Positions 14,244-19,616 of a stretch of 19,616 nucleotides of DNA are shown here, one piece after another. Within the stretch, counting starts at the first letter, position 1; each line of letters begins with the position of its first letter. Both the position numbers and the translations under genes were made by a program. Under the pieces are notes generated by a model. That model was not told the origin of the DNA. It worked only from the letters and a program-made list of their open reading frames with translations, and searched no databases. Source of the DNA: Kiritimatiellia bacterium (lineage in GTDB: Bacteria > Verrucomicrobiota > Kiritimatiellia > RFP12 > UBA1067); contig JAFVCR010000153.1 in NCBI GenBank assembly GCA_017479035.1, forward strand, positions 1-19,616, written 5' to 3'.

Positions 14244-15164
14244 ATGAGAAAATTCTTCTGGCTCGCAAAAGTGGCGATGCGCCAAAGTCTTGACGAGGCG
14301 TTGTCGCCCGTTCTTTTTATCGGCGCATATATGCTCATACATCTGCTGCCCGCATTCCACTACCATCGTTTTGGCGAGGTGGCCAGGCTTGCGAGAGAGT
14401 GTGGATTCTCGTGCTTGCTTACTTGCGGGATATGGTTCTCCGCAGCGGCGGCGGCGAGGATAATTTCAAGCGAAATCGCTTCTGGAACGGCGGGAGGTGT
14501 AATCGCAACCGGGATTGGGAGGTGCATGTTCTTCCTTGCAAAACTTTCGGGCGTGTTTGCGGGGCTGGCGGTATTCGCGGCGGGTGCGTTTGCGGCGTGT
14601 TCTCTTGCGTGCGTATCGTCGCTCGAAGGTGCGCATCTTGCGGCGGAAGGCTTGCAGGACACCGCCGTGTGGGGGCCGGGTATCGCCGTAGGAACTGGTG
14701 CCGCCATCGTGGCGTTCGCCCTAGCCGCGCTTGCAAATCGCAACTTTGGCAAGCCGTTCAAATCCACCGCATGCGCATGGCTTGCGCTTTCGCAGGTGAT
14801 TGCATTCGCGGCGGTTGCGCCGTTTGCGGAAGGTGCGCTGGAAGTGGCGCGGACGCTTGCAATGCCGTGGCTGGTGCTATCTGCGGCCTGTGCTGTTTTC
14901 GCCGCGCTTGGAGCGGCGGCAGCAGTATGGCTTGCTCCGCAGGCGGCGGCGGGAGTTGTGGCGGCGGCGCTCTTTGCATCGTTTCTGTATCCATTGCCTG
15001 CAATTCTGCCTGACATGGGAACGTATTGGCTTTCAGATGCCGTGCCGGATGGCGGAGTGGCATTGCACGATGCCTGGCCGCTCCTTGCCGCTGCGGCATG
15101 CATGGCGGCATTCTGGCTGGCGATAGGCATTGCAGGAATGCGCCGCAAGGAGATTGCCGGATGA
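14244..15164 (+). CDS. ABC-2-type permease subunit
   Basis: 306 aa. ATG at 14244; the longer upstream frame overlaps the previous gene and lacks sense. At least six hydrophobic segments (about 20-37, 55-74, 100-122, a pair in the middle third, and further ones to 300). A cytoplasmic motif IISSEIASGTAGGVIATGIGRCMFFLAKLSG at about 73-103 fits the E-x-G-T ... SR ... K pattern between the second and third segments of ABC-2 permeases such as the ABC-2/CcmB-like and Gld types. The stop overlaps the ATPase start in ATGA. With the ATPase and the second permease it should form an exporter in the inner membrane. The cargo is unknown. Confidence 0.75.
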   Translation: MRKFFWLAKVAMRQSLDEALSPVLFIGAYMLIHLLPAFHYHRFGEVARLARECGFSCLLTCGIWFSAAAAARIISSEIASGTAGGVIATGIGRCMFFLAKLSGVFAGLAVFAAGAFAACSLACVSSLEGAHLAAEGLQDTAVWGPGIAVGTGAAIVAFALAALANRNFGKPFKSTACAWLALSQVIAFAAVAPFAEGALEVARTLAMPWLVLSAACAVFAALGAAAAVWLAPQAAAGVVAAALFASFLYPLPAILPDMGTYWLSDAVPDGGVALHDAWPLLAAAACMAAFWLAIGIAGMRRKEIAG

Positions 15165-16009
15165 ACGATTGTGTTGTTTCGCTTGAAGGTGTGTCCAAGA
15201 CGTTTCGCGATTTCTGGATGCGACCCGTGACGAAAGCCGTTGACGGGATTTCGCTGAAAGTGCCGCGTGGCACGGTGTTTGGTCTACTGGGGCCGAACGG
15301 ATCTGGAAAATCCACGACCATTAAAATGATTCTCGGATTGATCCGACCCACTGCGGGAAAGGTGCTGTTGTTTGGCAAGCCGCCACAGGCGCGGGATGCG
15401 CTCAAACGCCTTGGATACCTGCCGGAACTTTCACGGTTGCATCCGTTCCTCACTGCGCGGGAAACGCTAATGTATCATGGTGCGCTTGCAGGGCTCTCCG
15501 GGCGGCTGCTGCGCGATAGAACAGCATCGCTCCTTGCGGATACCGCGCTTGCGCACGTTGCAGACCGGAGAGTAGGGACGTTTTCAAAGGGCATGGCTCG
15601 CCGCACGGCGTTGGCCGCCGCGCTTGTTGCATCGCCTGAATTGCTTGTACTGGACGAGCCGACGAGTGGACTAGACCCTATAGGCACGCGCGCCGTGAAG
15701 GAACTCATCCGGAAACTCGCATCGCAAGGTGTTACGATTCTTATGACCAGCCATCTCCTGGCCGATTCGCAGGATGTGTGCACGCACCTTGCCATTCTCG
15801 CCAACGGCCACATCGCCGCGTGCGGAGAAAAAGACGAACTGTTGCAAAAGACGGATACTACACGTTTCTCCGTGCGCAATCTTTCCCCCGCCGCGCAAGA
15901 GGCCGTCAAATCGGAAATGGAGGCTCTCTCCGGCGGCGAAGTCGTTGTAGACCATCCATCGGCCAGCCTTGAGGATTTCTTTGCAAAGACCGTGGAGGCG
16001 GCGGAATGA
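15161..16009 (+). CDS. ABC transporter ATP-binding protein
   Basis: 282 aa. ATG at 15161 in an ATGA overlap with the upstream permease; AAGGAG lies about 8 nt before. Walker A GPNGSGKS at 44-51, GYLPEL at 85-90 in the Q-loop region as in DrrA/GldA-type exporters, signature FSKGM at 141-145 (a variant of LSGGQ seen in this group), Walker B LLVLDEP at 161-167 with D-loop SGLD, and switch His198. The C-terminal 80 residues form the regulatory extension common in ABC-2 exporters. Powers the flanking permeases. The 3' end overlaps the second permease by 4 nt. Confidence 0.94.
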   Translation: MNDCVVSLEGVSKTFRDFWMRPVTKAVDGISLKVPRGTVFGLLGPNGSGKSTTIKMILGLIRPTAGKVLLFGKPPQARDALKRLGYLPELSRLHPFLTARETLMYHGALAGLSGRLLRDRTASLLADTALAHVADRRVGTFSKGMARRTALAAALVASPELLVLDEPTSGLDPIGTRAVKELIRKLASQGVTILMTSHLLADSQDVCTHLAILANGHIAACGEKDELLQKTDTTRFSVRNLSPAAQEAVKSEMEALSGGEVVVDHPSASLEDFFAKTVEAAE

Positions 16010-17235
16010 GAGCCTCGTTTCTCGTTGCGTGGCGTTATCTTGCGAGGGGAGGCGCAGTGCCGATATTGCTATGCGCTACAGCCTTGCTACATTGGCTTCT
16101 GCCGGGATTGGTACGCACGGACGGCAGTGCGGAAGCCGTACGCGAACTTACCATTTATCTTTCCCTAGCGGCGGTATATGCGCTACTGTTGATAGTGTCG
16201 CTTGTTTCCGCAGCATCGCTGACTGCGTCCGAACGCGATGCAAAACGTTTCGCTATTGCGAGGACCCGCCCCGTTTGCATGGCGAGTGTAATGGCAGGCA
16301 AATGGTGTGCGCCAATGCTTGCCGCAGGGCTTGCGCTTGCGGTATCGGCAATATGGCTATTGCATGGCGTTGCGCACGAGAACAGCCGCTACATGCTGCG
16401 GCCCGGGCATGGCGATTTATACGCAATGGCCGAGAGTGAAATCGACGCATATCTTGCCGCGCCGTCCACGCCGGAAGCATTGAAGACGATGGATCGCAAG
16501 CGCGTGCTGAGCCACATGGTAGCGCGAGAGCTGGAACGCAAGAAAGTGCTTGCACCCGGCGAAACTGTGAAGTGGAATTTTGATGCGCTCGCACAGCGCA
16601 AAGTGCCGTGCACTCTTCAAATTCGCGTGGCCAACGAATACGGTTTGAAGACGGACTTTCGCGGGAAGGTGAAATTTGGCGGCGAATGCGTGCAGTTCAC
16701 GAATACAACCTCGCGCATAATAGAAGTGGCATTGCCCGCTGCGGCAGGCGGTGAAGTGGAATTCACAAATGAAAGCCCCGTGGCGATATACTACTCTCCA
16801 TATCGCGATGTGGCATTGCTCGTGGACGGCGGCACGTTTGCGGCAAATCTCTTGCGCACGTGCGTGCAGATATGGGCCACGATAGGAGTTGTGACGGCGT
16901 TGGGGCTTTTCATGGGGGCGGCGGTGTCGCGCAATGTGGCGGTGTTCGCGGGTGTGGCGATGATTGTGGCAAGCCTTGCCGCGCCGCAAATCGTCGAGGC
17001 GCAAAACGACCTTGCCAAAGCGCGGCTGCCGGATCGCATTGCGCTTGGCATGACGCGTCTCGTGGCGGCGGCTACATCGCAGGTAATGGCTCCTGCACCG
17101 GTGGACGACCTTGCAAGCCGTCTGCGGCAGGAGGACGGCGTGCTGGAGAGGCAAGTGGCGGTGGATATTGCAGTGATATGCCCCATTCTGCTTTTACTTG
17201 CCGCATCGATTGCAAGGCGGCGCGATCTGCCGTGA
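16006..17235 (+). CDS. ABC-2-like permease with large extracytoplasmic domain
   Basis: 409 aa. Starts in an ATGA overlap with the ATPase. Three hydrophobic segments (about 17-36, 49-71, 101-121), then a ~165-residue soluble domain (about 122-285). Two or three more segments follow (about 285-330) and a last one near 388-405, ending RRRDLP. The second loop contains SERDAKRFAIARTRPVCMASVMAGKW, resembling the E...R..P..R....GK motif of ABC-2 permeases. The extracytoplasmic part is beta-rich in its second half (VKFGGECVQFTN, GEVEFTNESPVAIYYS) and may bind cargo or a partner. Probably the second membrane half of the exporter. I cannot name the family more closely. Confidence 0.72.
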   Translation: MRASFLVAWRYLARGGAVPILLCATALLHWLLPGLVRTDGSAEAVRELTIYLSLAAVYALLLIVSLVSAASLTASERDAKRFAIARTRPVCMASVMAGKWCAPMLAAGLALAVSAIWLLHGVAHENSRYMLRPGHGDLYAMAESEIDAYLAAPSTPEALKTMDRKRVLSHMVARELERKKVLAPGETVKWNFDALAQRKVPCTLQIRVANEYGLKTDFRGKVKFGGECVQFTNTTSRIIEVALPAAAGGEVEFTNESPVAIYYSPYRDVALLVDGGTFAANLLRTCVQIWATIGVVTALGLFMGAAVSRNVAVFAGVAMIVASLAAPQIVEAQNDLAKARLPDRIALGMTRLVAAATSQVMAPAPVDDLASRLRQEDGVLERQVAVDIAVICPILLLLAASIARRRDLP

Positions 17236-17249
17236 GAGAGGATGATGCA

Positions 17250-17945
17250 ATGGCGAATTTCAAGTTAGTGGCTACGCCGATAGGGAATCTTGGCGATTTG
17301 AGTACGCGGGCACTGGATGCGTTCAAAAACGCGCAACTGATCGCTTGCGAGGACACTCGCCGCACATGGCAATTGCTCGCGCACTTCGGCATACCTCGTC
17401 CCGAAATGGTATCGTACCGGCAAGGCAACGAAGAGACGATCGGCGAGCGCGTGCTGGCGGCAGTGCGTGCGGGGATCGAGACGGTTCTTTGCAGCGACGG
17501 CGGCTATCCTGCAATTTCCGATCCCGGTTACCGCTTGATGCGATTGGCTGCGCAGCAAGGCATCGACTACGAGGTGATACCCGGTGCAAGCGCGGTGGAT
17601 GTGGCACTCCTTGCAAGTGCCTTGCCCACGAGCAGTTTCACTTTCCGGGGGTTTCCTCCACGCGGCCCCGGCGCATTGCGCAATTTCTTCCGCGAAGATG
17701 CCGACAAAGAGCACACGCTTGTGATATATGAAAGCCCTTTCCGCACGGGGGCTACGTTGCAAGCGGCATTCGAAGTGTTGGGTGACCGCGAGGCCGCAGT
17801 GTGCATTGAATTGACCAAACTCCACGAGCGCGTGCGGCGCGGATACCTTTCCGAACTGGCAGCTGAATTTGCAAACAAGCCAATCAAGGGCGAAGTGGCC
17901 ATTGCAATTGCAGGCGCGAACCCAAAGTTCATGAGAAGCGTTTGA
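17250..17945 (+). CDS. rsmI: 16S rRNA (cytidine1402-2'-O)-methyltransferase
   Basis: 231 aa. SAM-dependent 2'-O-methylation of C1402 in the ribosomal decoding centre. ATG at 17250 with AGAGAGG upstream; the longer frame overlaps the permease gene. Motifs: VATPIGNLGDLSTRAL at the start, IACEDTRRT, the YRQGNEE segment, CSDGGYPAISDPGYRLM, IPGASAVDVALLASALP, FRGFPPRGPGA, YESPFRTGATLQ, ELTKLHERVRRGYLSEL and GEVAIAIAG. This is the tetrapyrrole-methylase fold of RsmI. Two differences from typical members: Ala of SDAG is Gly, and the protein lacks the usual extra C-terminal ~45 residues, ending just after the core. A housekeeping gene placed between transporter and secreted-protein genes, 14 nt after the permease. 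Confidence 0.93.
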   Translation: MANFKLVATPIGNLGDLSTRALDAFKNAQLIACEDTRRTWQLLAHFGIPRPEMVSYRQGNEETIGERVLAAVRAGIETVLCSDGGYPAISDPGYRLMRLAAQQGIDYEVIPGASAVDVALLASALPTSSFTFRGFPPRGPGALRNFFREDADKEHTLVIYESPFRTGATLQAAFEVLGDREAAVCIELTKLHERVRRGYLSELAAEFANKPIKGEVAIAIAGANPKFMRSV

Positions 17946-17965
17946 TTCCATGCAGGGAGATTGAT

Positions 17966-19039
17966 ATGAAAAAGATGTTTTTGGCGGCGATCTTGTGTGC
18001 GGCATGGTGTGCTGCGAATGCAAGCGAAATCGACGACGCGATGGTGCGCGGAGTGCAGTGGCTCGCACGGCAACAAGCGGCGGACGGGTCTTTTTCCGAT
18101 CCGCAAATGCCTGCGCTGACGGCGCTTCCGCTATGGGCAATGGCCGTGACTGGCGATGCCGCTGGAGACACCGCGCAGATACGTGCGGCGGCAGCGCGAT
18201 ATATCCTAGCCACGCAGCGTGACGACGGCGGTTTCTACGTGCCAAAACCCGGGCGCGGCGGCAGCGGCCTGGGCAACTACAATACGGCAGTGTGCATGAG
18301 CGCTCTCTACGATGCGGGGCTTGCACCCAACGAGGCGATACTGAAGGCGCGCGACTACATAGCATCTTCGCAGTTGACTGGCGACGACACAATGGCCGGC
18401 GGCTTCGGTTACGATCGCATTTCGCGCAGGCGATATGCCGACTTGAGCAATACCGCATACGCTCTCGATGCAATGCGCCGCACGGAGGGAGTGGAGGACT
18501 TCCGCGCGAAAGGGCAAAAGAAGGCCGATCTAAACTGGGATGCGGCGATACGTTTTGTGGAGCATTTGCAGGAAACGGAAGGGGAACGTGCCGGAGGTGC
18601 GGCATACAACGAACGTACCGCGCAAGGCGGCAGCGAAACAAATTCTTCGGGGCGCGTTCAATTGCGGGCATATGGCTCGATGAGTTATGCCGCAGTGCTA
18701 TCTCTATGCCATGCCAAATTGACACGCGACGATATGCGCGTTAAGAGTGCGCTGGAGTATTGCAGCCGTTTCTGGACTGTAGATGAAAATCCCGGCATGG
18801 GCGCACAGGGCTTGTATTATTATTACGACATTATCGCTAGGGCGTTGAGCGTTGCAAATGTGCCTTCGCTGGTGCAGCCTGATGGGGAAGTGGTGGATTG
18901 GAAGAGCGAACTTGCCGCCAAGATACGTTCCCTCCAACGCGAAGATGGTTCGTGGGCAAATTCCAACAACCGCTTTTGGGAGAGCGATCCCGTCCTTGCC
19001 ACGAGTTTTGCCATTCTTGCACTGAATCTTTGCCGTTGA
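17966..19039 (+). CDS. Secreted squalene-cyclase/prenyltransferase-like repeat protein
   Basis: 357 aa. ATG at 17966 after AGGGAG; it opens a signal peptide (MKKMFLAAILCAAWCAANAS, cleavage near residue 20). The mature part is an (alpha/alpha) barrel of prenyltransferase/squalene-oxidase repeats, recognisable from DGSF...ALPLWAM at 41-60, QRDDGGFYVP at 84-93, GNYNTAVCMSALYDAG at 103-118, GGFGY...SNTAYALDAM at 145-170 and final EDGSWANSNNRFWESDPVLATSFAILALNL. The DxDD catalytic motif of squalene-hopene cyclases is not seen and the protein is half their size, so terpene cyclisation is unlikely. Such secreted proteins are common in Planctomycetes/Verrucomicrobia, function unknown. Last gene of the operon, before the terminator at 19078. 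Confidence 0.85.
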   Translation: MKKMFLAAILCAAWCAANASEIDDAMVRGVQWLARQQAADGSFSDPQMPALTALPLWAMAVTGDAAGDTAQIRAAAARYILATQRDDGGFYVPKPGRGGSGLGNYNTAVCMSALYDAGLAPNEAILKARDYIASSQLTGDDTMAGGFGYDRISRRRYADLSNTAYALDAMRRTEGVEDFRAKGQKKADLNWDAAIRFVEHLQETEGERAGGAAYNERTAQGGSETNSSGRVQLRAYGSMSYAAVLSLCHAKLTRDDMRVKSALEYCSRFWTVDENPGMGAQGLYYYYDIIARALSVANVPSLVQPDGEVVDWKSELAAKIRSLQREDGSWANSNNRFWESDPVLATSFAILALNLCR

Positions 19040-19077
19040 CATCTTATTTGCGGCATTGTCCGCATAGAAGATTTATG

Positions 19078-19108
19078 CAATCGCCGCTTCGCCGGCGATT
19101 GTCTTTTT
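19078..19108 (+). terminator. Intrinsic terminator of the 12827-19039 gene run
   Basis: CAATCGCCG (19078-19086) pairs with CGGCGATTG (19093-19101) around a CTTCGC loop, followed directly by TCTTTTT. It lies 39 nt after the last stop codon. Confidence 0.92.
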
Positions 19109-19156
19109 ATATGGATAAAGCGCATGTGAGAGCGCATCATGACGGCATTGAAATAG

Positions 19157-19238
19157 AAAGTATTGATAGTTTGGATGTAAAGTATCGATACTTTTAACAA
19201 GAAGTATCGATACTTTCATCACAAAGTATCGATACTTT
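19157..19238. repeat. Array of four 16-bp palindromes at 22-bp spacing
   Basis: AAAGTATCGATACTTT occurs perfectly at 19179-19194 and 19223-19238, and with one outer change (G first) at 19201-19216. A decayed copy AAAGTATTGATAGTTT is at 19157-19172. Centres are exactly 22 bp apart each time, with unrelated 6-bp spacers (ggatgt, taacaa, catcac). Two helical turns separate the sites, so dimers would sit on nearly the same DNA face. The array ends 73 bp upstream of the -35 of the second leader promoter. Most likely a multi-site operator or activator array for a dimeric regulator not encoded here. Confidence 0.85.
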
Positions 19239-19253
19239 GCATCCCAAAACACC

Positions 19254-19268
19254 CGAAAGCCGCTTTCG
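19254..19268. repeat. 15-bp palindrome between array and promoter
   Basis: CGAAAGC-C-GCTTTCG is a perfect inverted repeat with a single central base, 43 bp upstream of the -35. It could be a second regulator site. It shares the AAAG half-site start with the array but not its core. Confidence 0.4.
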
Positions 19269-19311
19269 CAGAGTGCTTGCGCCCAGTTTGCGCATTGGAT
19301 GCCGATTTCTC

Positions 19312-19340
19312 TTGCACAGGCGGCGGAAATGTGATATTAT
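19312..19340 (+). promoter_or_regulatory. Promoter of leader RNA copy 2
   Basis: TTGCAC (19312-19317), a 17-bp spacer, TATTAT (19335-19340) preceded by TGA. Same arrangement as the promoter at 1563-1591. Two TTGCGC hexamers further upstream (19277, 19289) are too far from this -10 to serve it. Confidence 0.75.
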
Positions 19341-19344
19341 AAAG

Positions 19345-19616
19345 GTGTTCTTTATCGCTTGGGCGATGTAGCGTTGCCTAGGCATGGCTCTGACGACGGG
19401 TGTCGGATAGAGCAGGTGAACGTGGTTCACATATTTGGCTTTGATTGAAAACTGGTAATTTTCTTGGTAAAAGCGGAGTATGGGGACGCGTCAAGTGTAT
19501 AGTGGCATAGTGCCATTGCACCATTTGGCGCATTCTTGTTGTGTTTTTACCTAGGCTTACCAGTGCCTCAATCAAAACACAACCGGGATGCGCCGTTTTC
19601 ATCGGCGGCGCATCTC
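19345..19616 (+). ncRNA. Structured leader RNA, copy 2 (cut by window end)
   Basis: Same helices as copy 1 with different pairs: GCTCT/AGAGC plus CGAC/GTCG capped by GGGT (19387-19413), GATTGA/TCAATC (19443-19448/19568-19573), ACTGGTAA/TTACCAGT (19451-19458/19557-19564), a 12-position stem with one mismatch (19463-19474/19543-19554), GCGTCAA/TTGGCGC (19488-19494/19525-19531) and a tip hairpin TGGCA/TGCCA (19503-19515). The block from CAGGTGAAC to GGCTTT (30 nt) and the last 31 nt match copy 1 exactly. The window ends inside the strand shared by the two switch hairpins. A gene, probably another SUMF1-fold protein, is expected to start about 17-20 nt beyond. Confidence 0.78.

Noticed and set aside
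12769..14268. 499-codon Ala/Gly-rich open frame on the minus strand
   Set aside because: It is the complement of the Pro/Ala/Lys-rich gene, where GC-rich codon bias keeps the opposite frame open. The plus-strand gene has a ribosome site and a membrane segment.
19157..19238. CRISPR array
   Set aside because: Repeats are only 16 bp with 6-bp spacers, and no cas genes are present.
19157..19238. Replication iterons
   Set aside because: No rep or dnaA-type gene or AT-rich unwinding region is adjacent, and a promoter lies directly downstream. Not fully excluded.
1563..19616. The two ~290-nt repeats as ends of a composite mobile element or genomic island
   Set aside because: The copies are in direct orientation but diverged with compensatory changes, contain promoters, and enclose mostly housekeeping genes. 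No transposase, integrase or target duplication is seen.
1..19616. tRNA or rRNA genes
   Set aside because: No cloverleaf with a GGTTCGAATCC-type T-arm and no rRNA-like segment was noticed. A tRNAscan run would settle it.

Overview
The window most resembles a member of the PVC superphylum, probably a gut-type Kiritimatiellota or close relative. This is inferred from a secreted SUMF1-fold protein with a beta-rich N-terminal domain (a type I believe is expanded there), squalene-cyclase-like secreted repeats, moderately high G+C, and promoters of the form TTGCxx-17-TATAAT/TATTAT. No rRNA is present, so the assignment is tentative.

Layout. 1-1486: C-terminal part of pyruvate phosphate dikinase, ending in a strong terminator. 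1563-3083: a promoter, a ~290-nt highly structured leader RNA, and a secreted SUMF1-fold protein. 3305-6558 (+): tolB-like beta-propeller, dihydroorotase (pyrC) and purine nucleoside phosphorylase, tightly packed. 6592-9786 (-): a self-contained operon of a TetR regulator, an LplT-PlsC fusion (lysophospholipid flippase plus acyltransferase) and a secreted alpha/beta hydrolase, under a promoter with a palindromic operator. 9908-10938 (-): rubrerythrin and a PerR-type regulator, with a PerR-box-like palindrome at the rubrerythrin promoter. 11109-11311: a probable structured small RNA. 11431-12741 (+): pyrH (apparently leaderless) and frr. 12827-19039 (+): a compact six-gene run of a Pro/Lys-rich membrane-anchored repeat protein, a two-permease/one-ATPase ABC exporter, rsmI and a secreted (alpha/alpha)6 repeat protein, closed by a terminator. 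19157-19616: an array of four 16-bp palindromes at exact 22-bp spacing, followed by a second promoter and leader RNA running off the window end.

The most unusual content is the leader RNA. The copies at ~1596-1886 and ~19345-19616 (cut) differ in sequence but keep the same helices through compensatory changes. In the complete copy the last helix shares a strand with an alternative hairpin that pairs into the Shine-Dalgarno of the SUMF1-fold gene. This has the layout of a riboswitch or other translational switch heading a gene family. The second copy carries the palindrome array upstream of its promoter, so it may have an added layer of transcriptional control.

The rest is ordinary metabolism (PEP/pyruvate interconversion, pyrimidine and purine metabolism, phospholipid repair, peroxide defence, ribosome recycling and rRNA methylation) plus an uncharacterised envelope/export operon.
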